From assembly GCA_030544235.1 (NCBI GenBank), contig CM060472.1, positions 21,152,654 through 21,216,653 of the forward strand: 64,000 bases of DNA. Direction: 5' to 3'. The DNA is from Lepturacanthus savala. Taxonomy: Eukaryota > Chordata > Actinopteri > Scombriformes > Trichiuridae. Shown piece by piece: positions 13,056 through 25,169 of this stretch (positions within the stretch are counted from its first letter, which is position 1; each line of letters starts with the position of its first letter). The position numbers and the translations under genes are program-made. The notes below the pieces were generated by a model, which did no database searches, was not told where the DNA came from, and was given only the letters and a program-made list of their open reading frames with translations.

Positions 13056-15228
13056 AGAGACGCAGCATAAGCAACGGTATGTAAATCATAAGGATAAAAA
13101 TAGCAGGTGATGTCGAGCCCGACTCCGGCATTAGGCGGTCTGACCTCCTCCACAGCTGGGTGAAGCACCGCCGTCAGCGGCCCGGTGGGCCGTGACCACG
13201 GTATGCGGAGGAGACTGACTTCACAGTTTTACGCTCACGAAGGCCTCCGCTTCATGAGCTGACTTTCAAGCGGTTCAGACCCAACCTGGTTCTGAAGAAA
13301 CCGGATGATATTAACCTATAAATTAGATTTAGGAACATTTATGTCCAAAAAAAAAGGGTGCCATAAAGAGTCAATGTCATATTAATGTCTCCTAAATGGG
13401 CTTTAGAGAATGTGTAGGAATTTTATTAGCGTCATCACTGTCTAATCACATACAGTGTAGGCTGTTGTACAATATAATACTGAATCATTAGGAGAGACAA
13501 TTTCCCATATGGGCCCCGGGGATAAAATATTATCAAATTATGGGAATCTGATGTCTTTTGCCTGTCTAGAGATGTGGTACCCTTTGAGGATCTCCGATGC
13601 AAGAGGTTTCTATTGAATATTAAGTCTATTTATTTAAAACTAAGCCGACCTGCGGCACAAACAGTTCGCTCTGCAGATACTTTGTGACAGGGCTTGTTCG
13701 TCCCCTGCGAGTGGCGTCATGCACAAAATTCACAGGTGGGAATTTTCAATACAGCGCATCATAAATCCTCGTTTCGCTCAGCGGAGACAAAGTGTTTGGA
13801 GGCCACCTCCCTGCCGATCATTCCAGGTGAGTAAAAAGAGCACTAGCCTGGGTGTACCCATCCTTCCCTGCATGCATACTCCCTTCGCTTCTAGATTCAG
13901 TCTGGACACCAAGCACCCAATTTTCCCCCCAGCCAATCACAGAACAGAGGGAGGGTGCAGCAAGACGATGGCGAAACACAGAAGTGACTTTGTTGATAAC
14001 TGAAGAAAGCGTTCTGAGTTATTTAGACCGCAAGTTTATTTTTGAAAAACTGTCAACTTTTAGCGCTGAACTATTTCATCATCATCGGGTATGTCATCGG
14101 GCATGTGTGATACGATTGGCTATAAGCTACATACAACTGTAATTTAATAGACATTCATAGCAGCCACTGAATGGCTGTGGGTTTTCTTAAACCACACTTC
14201 CAATATGAACAAATGAATAGATGGTTCCCAGACATCATCGCAATCTACAATGAGATGAGGCCAGGTGTTAGCCAGGCTTAAAGAGCACATTCGCGGCCAC
14301 AGCATTTGAAAATTGATTCAAGAAATTGATTCTCTCACAAAGCAAGATTGTTCTGAACCTATTGAGCACATCATCTGGGGATTTTTTTTTATTATTATTT
14401 TTTTTGCCTTTATATTTTCCTTCAAATTGTCATATTTACAGCATAAGTGCATGCTTCTCTGGGAAATGAGTCATTTTAAGTACATCAGAGGATGGATTGG
14501 TGACGGCAGAAGTGTGAGAGATGAACCCGTGTTTGCTGCAAACATGGCAACAGTGAATATTATCTGGTTTGAGCTATGGTGTTCTATCACTTGAATGTGC
14601 TGCTCGATTGCAACCATGGCGAAGGAGCTCTATCAGTCATCAGTCTGTCACCTCCTCATCCTCCGGAGTCCTATTAGTCATTGTACAATTTCAGCTTCCT
14701 GTATGGCATTCAGCACAAACAGGTTTTTCTTTGTATTCATTTGGTCTATTATTCCTATACAGTGATACATACAATATTCATAATTTTGCTGTTATGAAGC
14801 TATTTGTTTTTGTAGATATTTTTATTTATAGAATGTTGCCACTTCTGACAACATATTCATAAGATTAGCAGGTTAAGCATACTAAATAAGACCTGTATGA
14901 TTTTTTTTTGTCTGACTTTGATGATACACCCTTAAAATAAAGGATAACTTGGGTTTATCACAATGCTGTCCTTGTTTCCAAACACGCAGGCTTTGTTTCT
15001 ATCAGTTTTCTCGCCAAAGTTATCACAGAGGCCCATTTGCACTTGCAGTGTGAATGTACCTGTCATAAAAGGGTGATGGTTCTATGGCTGATGTCAACGC
15101 CGTCATCGTCCACTGAGCCTCTGTTGTTGTGATATTAGCTTTTATTACAGAAAAGTAACAAGCGTCGTTCTCAACTCGAGTTCTTCACCTTTCTCATGGT
15201 TTTGCTGCCAAGTTTAGTTGCAGACTGC
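13056..15228. other. non-coding stretch, no gene seen
   Basis: No domain-bearing ORF. The segment near 13850-14000 (around CCAATCACAGAACAGAG) has the look of an old dispersed repeat, but I cannot name it. A T-rich tract lies at about 14380-14406. Confidence 0.45.
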
Positions 15229-15251
15229 CTCTCTCTCTCTCTCACACACAC
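15229..15251 (+). repeat. compound (CT)n(CA)n microsatellite
   Basis: About seven CT units followed by about five CA units; simple-sequence repeat. Confidence 0.9.
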
Positions 15252-18200
15252 AAATAACTAATACTAGGGAGTAGCAACGACATCTGCCGTGAAACAATTT
15301 TTACTGATGCAATTGAGAAAACAAAAAGCTTTTACCGTTTGCGCTGTAAACTCCAATATAGCTTTTATGTGTTTTTTCCTATGAACTTCTATGATTAAAC
15401 CAATGACTGAAATGTCACGTATAGTCTTAGCAGATGAGATTAAGCCTGGTTGCTAAGAGTTGCATGTTGACTAATTTGAATATTTAGCATAATGAGCAAA
15501 TTAATTGGCTTGACATGCTTGACATAGTTTGGCCCCTTGGGGAAAACTAATTGGGGAACCCTGACCTCCACTGGTACTTGTAATGACATCCACTGGTAGC
15601 TTGTCGGGAAGGGGCTAAATAAAACTCCAAAGTTGGGTTATATGTTTTATGGGGAAAAAAGGTTTCTTTGAACTCTCTCTGTGTGTCTTCATTTGTGAAT
15701 CAGAAATCTTTCTTTGTTCTTTTTTTATTTTATATTTTCCGGACTGTTGCGGAAATCTAAATGACGTTTGGAACATATTTATTGTTGTTAATAACCATTT
15801 ATATCGGTGCGCATGAGAAATGATTGCCTTCTAAGCTGTTTTGATCGCTGCACTTTAAAGGCTTCAAAGATTGTGTTATTATTTCTGTTGTGTCGATGGG
15901 AAATCTGTAGTTCACAGAATCTGTGTTCAAAGTATATAAAAAAAGTTGCTGTTAAATGGCATTTGAATCCTAATATACTTCTTTCTGTGTTTTGTCCACA
16001 TTAATTCCAGCATTAAATGTGCAAATATTCATTTTCACAAGTGTCAGTATTGAGAAGAAAAAAAAGAGGAATTAATTAAAATCATGATTGAAGATGAAGA
16101 TTAATTAGTTAATTTATTTTACCTAACTGACAGTTTTCCTACACTGAGGATATAAAAGAGCAACCATAACCTCAGAGTGTTGTGTGCAGCAAAGTGCTGG
16201 TGCATGAAAGCATGTTTTCACCACAAAAGTATCCACGCTTACATGTATTACTTCACTGTTGCTGCAGAATAATGGCGTCCCCCCCTTGCTTCCAACTAAA
16301 TTCCCCTGCTAGTGTACATATACTCACAAGAAACTGAGTAGCTTGGTCTCAGACATTCTTTTATTTAAATAAAGAAATGGCACATTCAAAATACTAATAA
16401 TAAGGTGGAGGCAAGAGGAGGATTTGCTAGGGTGGGACTGAGGAATCTCAGCAGCACAGCTGAAGAGAGAAGAGGAGTATGTAACACCAGTCTAATAATT
16501 AATACATGATTTCAAGCATAAAATAAAATGACATAATCTAAATGAAAAACCTAAGAAATATAACATACAATGCACATTTTCTGATCATAACGTTATATTA
16601 TATATTATAATATATTGGAATACTAAGTTATTGTCACTGGCCCTGGTAGTGACGAATGGCAAAATAAAATTGTGTAGTCATTTATTTTTTTAATAATTGG
16701 ACCCAGGTTACCAAACTTGGGCACTTTAAGCCAGGTGTGTATAAAGAACATTAAGCATATTCATTTATAGAGAGCAGCTGAACACTTTAGTTTGTTATTG
16801 GATAGCTTGATAATTTAAAAAAAAAAAAATATTTTGTTGTCTGTTACTGCCGTGCCCTTCATTTTCTTGAAAACGATCCGCACTCCTTTGTTCTGAGGTC
16901 TGAGAAACACTCCGGCTTTAACAGTAAGCTTACAGAGTGTAATTTTATTTAATTAGAGATGCATAACAAATACCAGGCTGTGTGCCCTCGTGTGGAGAGA
17001 AGTGATTAACCAAGGGCTTTGTTTAAATATAATCCTGTCAATCACAACGTCCTTTGTATGGGATGCTAATAGAATGTCACTGTTCAGCAAACACGATTTC
17101 CCCAAAAATAAGATGAAAGGATTAAAAAAATAATGACCCGTTTGCCTGCTCCTCTGCATCTTCTGATGGGCTGAAAGTGTGCCTTTGTGAAACAAATTCA
17201 TCAGTGGCTCATTTCTATTAAGACATCTGTAGAATGTTAAATGTGCAAATATTAAGGAAATAATTTTAGATTATGGATCGACCTATATTTTTTCAAAGCC
17301 CATAGTCGAGGAGAACAATAATCAATATTTCAAATTTCAAATTTAGAAACGATATTCATTCGCAGTAAAAATGACAATTTTGTTGTCAATTCAAATGAGC
17401 TCCACTGTGAACAGCTGCTATAATAAATAAATATGCATCAAGTTGATTTATCATGAGTTGTAATAAATTACTTTCGCCACTACATGGTATGCTCCATAAT
17501 GTAGGGCGCAGTTTGCAGTGATGACTGTCACTGATTGGTTAAATACAAAAAGCACAGCTGCTTTCACAAGATTACTCATATGCTGCTTCGGATTAAACTA
17601 GAATTAAAAAAAAAAACTAATGAAGGTCACAGTGTTTTGAAGGAAAAGCATGAAACGCAAACAATTTTACAAGGTGACATGTTGGTGCATGCTGGTTCCA
17701 AATAAAAAAAAGTATCAGCTTTTAAAGCTGCATCACGGAGTTTGCTTTCTGTGTCCCTTCATACAACTTTTACAGATTTTGTTCCTGCGTACACAACACA
17801 AGATTTGCCAGACCTTCAAAGTAACAGAAGAAAAAAGACTGGTATAAATACATCTGATGGTTTGCTGTCCTTGTTTCGGACCTCTAAAATCCTCTGGCCC
17901 ATGTACTCTATTTTACAAACTTGCACTTTGCAAACCTACGTTTCAGAAAGGAAAATCTGTGCTGTTAAAAATCCTACTTTTTAAGACATTGCCTTAAAAA
18001 ACATGAGCTGCTGTATCCCGGTCAACCAGTCAAAATTGACCTTTCCCAGTTCAAAACACTGCATAGCTGAAGCAAATTATCTGTGTTTGCTTGATCGGTT
18101 TTACCACAGGCAGCTGTGATAGAAGATGCCAGAGCCGCAGTGGCATTTTTTTTTCACCCTTTGAGATCTGAATATGTGCACTAATAAGAAATGTTCATAG

Positions 18201-19144
18201 CGAGCAGTCTTGATCTAAAGATATGTGCACTCTCTTCCTATTCAACCTTAATCTCGGAGCCAGAGCAGCCTCATTGGGGCTGACACTCTGTCCGCTTTCA
18301 AAGGCCCGGTTTTTCAAAGTCCGCATCTATAGCGGCGAAATCCAGGAAAAGCTGCACCCGAGGAATTGGTGTCTTTGTAGGTGGGTGACATCAAGCACAA
18401 TTTCACAGAAATGGCAGCGATGCTTCCCAGACCACTGTCTGAGAGATGACATTTTGTTGAACAGTATTTCATTCCTCATTATCTTCTCATGTTCAATCCA
18501 TCGTCTCCCCCATTTTCTCTGTGATGCACTCCTTTGCTCTTCTCCCGTTATCGCTGCCCAAAATATCTTCCTCTCATCAGTCCTTTTTTTTTTCCTTCAT
18601 GCGATTCCATTCCACGTGATTACCTATGGCTCCCTGAAATGCTATCTGTTCAGGCTTAAGGAAAGACAGAAATCCTCTGACAGGCCTCAGCTACCAGTAT
18701 GTGTTAGACAATTCAGTCGATGGTTTCAAACACTGACATCCTCCACAATACTGCATATTATACATCATCATCATTATACATCATAACATCATAAGCCTGG
18801 TTTGTTTTCACATATATGACGATAGCATTTATGGATGTGAGGGTGCTGAAGAAAGGGAAGAAGGCAAAGATGAGCTGTGTGGTCAGGATTTCATCTACAG
18901 TTCAGAATCGATCACATTCACACACCAAATGAAGAAGAAAATGCAAATGAAGGACATCCTCATGCTGTTTGGAAAGGGCCAACGCTTCAATAAATTATCA
19001 CAAAGTTGGTGTATACACAAATTAATGAGTAAACCCAATTCTGGTCAAAACAGCATATGTGAAAATAAAATATACACATCTTCACAATCTGTTTTTCAAT
19101 AAGAAAGTTGCTGGATAAACTTAGCTTAGCATGGCGGCATCTTA
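15252..19144. other. non-coding stretch, no supported gene
   Basis: Mostly AT-rich unique sequence. A TAATTA-dense patch lies at about 16065-16125. It holds the longest ORF of the window (18223-18786, 187 codons), which shows no domain: cysteine-rich and hydrophobic patches, then a C-terminal histidine run encoded by CAT repeats. The first 200 bp of that ORF (18223-18420) are higher-complexity and may be a conserved non-coding element instead. Confidence 0.45.
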
Positions 19145-20240
19145 GGCAAGGCAAGGAAAGTTAATTTGTATAGCACATTTCAACAACAAGGTATTTCAGT
19201 GCATAAGACATTAAAAGCATCAAGATACAATTTAAAAACAGTTGATTAAAAGGGGAAACGTAAATGAATTTAAATTAATACGATTAAAAATCATGAAATC
19301 AAAAATAGGGCATAGAAACTGAACGCTGCATCTCCATGTTTAGTTCTGACTCTGGGAACAGAGAGCAGACCTGTCCCAGACCATCTAGTAAGAGGTCTGG
19401 ATGGTTCATAAGGAATCAGCAGATCAGAGATATACTTTATACCTAGACCATTCAGTGCTTTATAAACAAGTAATATTTTAAAGTTAATTCTTTGACAGAC
19501 AGGGAGCCAGTGCAAGCACCTCAGAACTATAGTGATATGAGCTCCTTTTTTAGTCTTAGTGAAGACTCTAGCGGCAGCATTTTGAATTAGCTGGAGATAA
19601 ATGAATGATTATTTAGAGAGGCCTGAAAAAAGACCGTTAGAGTCGTCAAGTCTACTGAAAATAAAAGCATGGACAAGCTTTTCCGAGACATAAGGCCTTT
19701 AATCCTTGATATATTCTTCAGGTGGTGACTGTTGAAATTCAGGTCCGAGTCCATAACAACACCCAGATTCCTAGCTTGGTCTATGGGCTTTAACAATACG
19801 TTGTCCTCCCGGTGATATGTTGATGCAAATTTTGGGTTTCATTTGCATAAGTATGGTAATTTATTTAGTTTTCTTCTGAAATCTTAGCTAGTGAGAGCAT
19901 GTAAATGTTGAATAGTAGAGGACCCAGACTTGAACCTTGGGGGACTCCACACGTTATGTCTGTATGTTCAGGTGTGTAGTTACCTATGGACAGAAAGTAG
20001 TCTCTGCCCTTTAAGAAGGAGTCAAACCACTTTAGAGCTGTGCCAGTATGTCCCACCCAGTTCTCCAATAATAATAATAATATGTTGTGGCTGAATGCAG
20101 CACTGAGATCCAGTAATACTAGGCATTAAATTTTGCCGCTGTCTGTGTTTAAATGGATGTCAATGAAGACCGTAACAAGAGCTATCTCAGTGCTGTGATG
20201 CTGTCAGAAAACTGACTGGAAGACATCAAAACAGTTGTTC
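19145..20240 (-). mobile_element. decayed L2-clade LINE (non-LTR retrotransposon)
   Basis: Read on the minus strand, this is the C-terminal half of a LINE polymerase plus its 3' tail. From upstream down it shows a degenerate RT entry region (FQSVF, HHSTE), LLDLSAAF (RT motif A with its aspartate, 4 or so residues after AAF missing), an ENWVG block, CGVPQGSSLGPLLFNIYML (RT motif B), then the YADD position read as YANE (19838-19849). An internal deletion follows, then ARNLGVVMDSDLNFN, then LHWLPV-type HWLPVCQRINFKILLVYKALN. The 3' end is the fish LINE tail (reverse of GGCAAGGCAAGG, 19145-19156). The in-frame stop after ISEEN, the lost catalytic aspartates, deletions and missing endonuclease make it a dead, 5'-truncated copy. 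L2 clade is inferred from motif wording. Confidence 0.9.
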
Positions 20241-20964
20241 AGTGCCATAAAAATATTCAGCTAAATCTTACACCTTTAAACTCAATATCTGTATTTCATT
20301 TTATTTTGCCGAGAAAGTTTCCATAGGATTTTCTGAAATATATTGTGTGGAAAATAATCGGAAATCTGCGATGTGTTCCTGACTCTATATATATATATAT
20401 ATACTGCCACAGCTGATACTCTAATGATTTAGCTCCTCAGACATTAGCCATTTTATATTATACCATTACATATTTCCCTGGTGTCTCTGGATCGTACTTT
20501 AAAGTTCAACTGAAATCATCATCAATCAGCCATTGGGGAGGAACAGGGACTTTTAATCCAGGGAAAAAGTAAAGTGGTAAAATCTCTGGTGTGTTGGATG
20601 GCGAGAGATTGTGAAGAACATTTAGAAGGGACTGAACACTGTATTAATGAGTTAGTACATGAAATCAGTTTGGTCTGTTAAAATGATTGAAGGGAGGGAT
20701 ACCTCATGGGAAGCAGCTTGCCAGCTTACAAAAGCTGCATATAAACATTTTGTCATCTGTTCTGCTTAAATTCATGGTTAAAATGGCATGTGAAAGTAAA
20801 AGCCTTTTTTCATTATTGTCATTATGTTTAATAGACTTAATTCATGGGAAATGGAAAAAAATATTGGCAGATGAATTGAAAATGAACGGTCATTAATTGC
20901 AGGCTCAAATGAAATGATTTCAGAAATGAGAGGATTTGTGCCTTTTTTTAATCTTATGGTTTAA
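20241..20964. other. non-coding stretch, no gene seen
   Basis: AT-rich DNA following the LINE, with a short (TA)n run at 20394-20403. Nothing else recognised. Confidence 0.55.
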
Positions 20965-21200
20965 AAAGGTCCATTGTGTTTGATTCAACTCCATCTATTG
21001 GAACATAGTTGGTAAAAATGCAATCTAATATTTATAATTATGTTTTAATTCGTATATAATTCAAAGAGGAAGAAAAGAAGAGATGTGTTTTTATTACCTT
21101 AGAATAAGCCATGTTTATCTAGATGGGAAAGTGGGTCTCCTTCTATGGAGCCCGCCATGTTAGCAATGCCACATTTATACAGTTAACTATAGCAATGATG
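20965..21200 (+). repeat. teleost non-autonomous repeat fragment
   Basis: The order AAAGGTCCATTGTG, a TTATGTTTTAATT block, GTGTTTTTATTACCTTAGAA, then GGGTCTCCTTCTATGGAGCC and CGCCATGTT matches a dispersed percomorph element I recall (a 'CTTAGAATGAGCC ... GGGTCCTCTTCC ... GCCATG' type). The copy is diverged and its limits are approximate. Superclass unknown. Confidence 0.5.
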
Positions 21201-22417
21201 GGTACTGCATTATAACTTTATTACGTAGCACAAACAGTAAGCAGGGGTTGGGGTTTAAAACATGTGAGCTTAATGATACAGTGGCAGAATCTACTGAAAG
21301 GATTCACTGAACAAACTTAGACAAATTTCCATTTCTATAAACCTGGTCTACATTATAGTACTGCAGATTTGATATCATTAATCAAATGAGAAAAAAGAAA
21401 GAAAGGGATTTAAACTGTGATAAGCCACAATGATGAATTCAATTATTCATCAAACGCTTGATTAGTTTAGCTGAAAGCTTTTATAAGTTGTTGAGGCTTG
21501 GCAGCTAATAATATCAAAACTGATAGGAGATCACAGTTGGAAGAGGAACAAATTGCACTATCATTGGCATCACATTATGCTAATATGAAGCCTTAAAATG
21601 CCATTAGCTTCATCATCTAACTTCTCAGTTTCATACAATATATGATTGGCCGCTGCCCATTTGTTGTTCTGTTTGTAAACTGTACAAATGCATTAGTTAT
21701 GCATGGGCTAGTCAACACATACGCACATAAATGTGTGGCATGCATCATCATAAATGGAATCAGTGACTCCCATCAACCATATGCTGTACTCAGCTGACAC
21801 ATAGTGAGTCTTGTGCCATATTAAAGGCGTCAACGTTGTCATGATAATTACATGATAATTACCACAAACTGTGAGCAACATCTGATGTGAGACACTGTTA
21901 TAAATGCTGCCATTGCAGGAACACAACGAGAGGATTGAAAACGTGTGTAGACCCAATCAAAGCTCATCAGCACATCGAACCTACGGAACAGATAACACGA
22001 TTTATAATCCATGTGAGACGTCAGTGCGCATCCGGGACGCTCTCTATGTCGAGAATCTGATCTGTGGATGATATTGCGGGAAATGATTGCTCTGTGGTAT
22101 TGTTTTCACCTTCCTTCCCTTTTTCTTATGACTGTGCTCTCTGTAGCACTTCCAGGTTTCTCTATCTCCCCCTTTTCAGTCACATCAAAAGCAACCTTTC
22201 CACTTAATGCACCCGGGCTTCTCCTCTCTCCAGTTCACTCTATGTTTTAAGGGCAAAAAAAAAAAGAAGATACTGTAAAGCTCTGCTACTCTTGGAGGGG
22301 AGATGGAAAAAATACTCTCCATTACTGCAACAAATCTCTGATGATTACTACTATATTACTACTATCTATTCCAATGTTGCACAAGAAGTAATACAACTAA
22401 AAATAACATTAAAATTA
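21201..22417. other. non-coding stretch, no gene seen
   Basis: Unique AT-rich sequence. The 82-codon minus ORF at 21708-21956 has no recognisable domain. Confidence 0.55.
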
Positions 22418-22427
22418 ATCTATTCTA

Positions 22428-22512
<85 letters not shown>

Positions 22513-22517
22513 TAGAT
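22418..22517. repeat. palindromic AT-rich repeat around a (TA)n microsatellite
   Basis: A pure (TA)n tract of about 77 bp (22432-22508) is enclosed by a perfect 11-bp inverted repeat, ATCTATTCTAA (22418-22428) and TTAGAATAGAT (22507-22517). The whole 100 bp is almost a perfect palindrome and could form a cruciform. It could be an ordinary microsatellite grown inside a small palindrome, or the termini of a tiny element. Confidence 0.92.
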
Positions 22518-23746
22518 GTTATAAATGTGAATTTCCAAGTCATTGCTAAACAGATCTGATGGTGCAGTGAACAGCTAAAAAAAACAATATCGATGGTGTC
22601 TATGACTATAATAATGTGTTGGAACTACTTAACCAGCAAAATTGTTGTGCCTGTGTGTGAATAATGTGTCTATAATCTTGTTAATCTTCTGTTTTGCTTT
22701 GAGGGGTAAATCAAAATCAAATACTTGAATTTGTAAAAAAATGCCATCCCATTGACATGGTAATTATTAAGGAGCCATTGATTCTATTGTAAGACCTGTA
22801 TATGTAATCAGTCTTTTTAAAGAGGTGATTTTCCTTATCAGAGGAGAACATCTAAGTTATTACCAATATTAAAAAAAAAGGAGATAAGCACTTTATGGAC
22901 AGCTATATCCCTTCTGCTTCTGTTTTTATAAATTAGTAGTGAAAAACCCAAATGTGATTTTATCTTATTTTTTGTACAGTTCAACTGATGATCTTTTGGT
23001 TGTATTTAAGGTGTGTTACACTAAAAAGCACAGGCAAAAATAAAGTTTGCTGCTGTTGAATTGAAGTGTCACTGGGTGGAAATTAAACATCCCCTGCAGC
23101 TCTTTTTTTCACAGGCCACATCCGGATGATCTAGAGACCTCTCCTCCTCACGTATTATGAGCACTGAAAATCATAAGTGACTCAGACACTGATCCCATCC
23201 GTGACTACATTATCATGCACAGACACTAAGCCCTTCACTATGTACACACTGTCACTGTCGGGTATAAACCTGTAACGTACGGACGAGTAGGCCATTTCAT
23301 GCATGGATACACACAAGGTATTATCAACTGAACTGATGGCTGGATTTAATTCTCAGTGACACAGATCTCTCCGCCCTGATATAAAGTTGTTGAAGTCAAG
23401 TTGCAGTACTGGGACAGCTTCACCTACTGTCAAGGTGCACTGGGAAGAGGGAGAGTGATGAAGATGAAGTCTCCAGCAATACAAGCATTCAGACCAACTA
23501 AAACACAACTTAATTAAAGACATCTGCCAAGTTTCTCGGTTGAATATAGTAGTCTGTCGATATTAACATGGTTTTGTGCCTCTCTCTCACTACCATCAAC
23601 AAATGGGATGTGTCCACCACAGCAAAAATTCTTTGCTGTATGACTAAATGTGACCCACAGATATTACCTCTTCAGCTAATGAGATAACCACAACACAAAA
23701 CACCACTGCAATGATAAGTTGTCCAATCCTGAGCACACACAGACAC
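22518..23746. other. non-coding stretch, no gene seen
   Basis: Unique AT-rich DNA without recognised repeats or coding signals. Confidence 0.55.
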
Positions 23747-24022
23747 ACACAACCTAGGGCTGGGTGGTATCCTGTTTTATACAGATTACTTGTGTGTTTT
23801 TGTTTTTTTATAATATGAATTTTTCATATACCACTTATATACCTATTTCATATACCTCACTTAAAGATGCACTTGCTAAGAGGACTGCCTATGACAACTA
23901 CAGTAATTAACTGCAGTAATTGTTTTCTAAATTATTAGAAAATGGGCTTAACTGTGCCAGGGATAGAATAATAATAAAAAGTGAATCAATATTTGGTTAT
24001 ACCGCCCAGCTCTAACACAACC
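23747..24022. mobile_element. hAT-type non-autonomous element with target duplication
   Basis: A 260-bp element (23755-24014) has 16-bp terminal inverted repeats: TAGGGCTGGGTGGTAT at the left and ATACCGCCCAGCTCTA at the right, with two mismatches. It is flanked by identical 8-bp copies of ACACAACC (23747-23754 and 24015-24022). Eight-bp target duplications and these termini fit the hAT superfamily. There is no transposase, so it depended on an autonomous relative. The left flank is CA-rich, so part of the duplication match could be chance. Confidence 0.85.
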
Positions 24023-24216
24023 AAGACTATTTCCACAACAACAGAAAATGAGCTCCAGACCAATAGCAGAATATAACTCACTCTTTTTGTTTCATCTTTT
24101 GATCATTCAAAGATAGAAATAGACACACATTTCAGGAGTTTCTCAAATGGTGAACACGATAACCGGACTGTACTTGAATACTGGAGTAGATCCCTGGAGC
24201 AGAGGTAGATTGGAGG

Positions 24217-24690
24217 CTAGCAGTCTCTAAGACTGGTTGGTGGGGTGTCGGTAGGGCTGGAGCTGGCCTGGATGGCGCTGGGTCCAAGGGCCCATGTACA
24301 GAGACTGGAGATAGACGGGAGCCAACTGGCCTGCCAACAAGGCAGTTTGAAGATCCCCCAGCGACAGGCAGGTTCCCCAGAAAGGCTTTCTGTTTCCACT
24401 GGGTCCATAACTGGTTGGTTCCTTTTTTTTTTTGATGGCAGAGCAGGTGGACTCACATGCAGCAAGACAGGAATCCCAGGAACTGGAGAATAGAAATTGT
24501 TGACTGACAGCAGGCAAACTCAACAAAGGAAGCAACAGCAGTTCAGGGACTGAACTGAACCGAAGAGGGAATGAGGTGCATGTGGATAGGTAGGCAGGGA
24601 AGATCAGGTACGGGAAATGAGGTGATTAACAGAAAAGGCTGTGGTAGGCTAGAGGAAATTTTTGGAACCCCCAGAAAAACAGGAGAAAAA
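24217..24690 (-). mobile_element. probable LTR-retrotransposon leader / gag start remnant
   Basis: On the minus strand the segment reads as a 3' LTR/leader-like sequence (blocks TAATCACCTCATTTCC, GTTGAGTTTGCCTGCTGTC, CATGTGAGTCCACCTGCTC) and then a start codon opening MDPVETESLSGEP near 24410. Ty3-type fish elements I recall have the same leader order and a gag protein beginning MDP. Only about 60 codons follow before the frame ends, no protease or polymerase is present, and the upstream side is cut by the Tc1 derivative. Memory-based, moderate to low certainty. Confidence 0.35.
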
Positions 24691-24705
24691 TACAAAAAAA
24701 AAAAA

Positions 24706-25055
24706 ACTACCTTTCAAAAGTTTGGGGTCACTTCGAAATTTCCTGATTTATGAAAGAAAAGCCCTGTTTTTGTCAATGAAGATAACTTTAAACTATTCAG
24801 AAATACACTCTATATATTGATAATATGGTAAATGACTATTCTAGCTGCAAATGTCTGTTTTTGGTGCAATATCTACATAGGTGTATAGAGGCTCCACTCC
24901 AGTGTTCTAATGGTACAGTGTTTGTTCATTGCATCAGAAGGCTAATGGATGATTAGAAAACCCTTGTGCAATCATATTAGCTGAAAACAGTTTAACTGGT
25001 TAGAGAAGATATAAAACTGACCTTTGTCTGGGTGACCCCAAAAAGCTTTGAATGA
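24706..25055 (+). mobile_element. Tc1-like deletion derivative, copy 1
   Basis: About 350 bp with imperfect terminal inverted repeats: CTTTCAAAAGTTTGGGGTCAC at the left and GTGACCCCAAAAAGCTTTGAA at the right. The inner sequence (AAGATAACTTTAAACTA, GGTGCAATATCTACATAGG, GATTAGAAAACCCTTGTGCA) is shared with copies at 49057 (same orientation) and 41492 (opposite). There is no transposase ORF. It was inserted next to or within the LTR-like remnant. Confidence 0.88.
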
Positions 25056-25169
25056 TGCCATTTCTAGCCAGGAATGTAATAAGATAAGGTCCTCTACAGA
25101 GCTCAGTAATTCCTCACCTTGTTTAACATTTTATCACAATAGGTCTGAATCTGAACATGAACTTGATTA

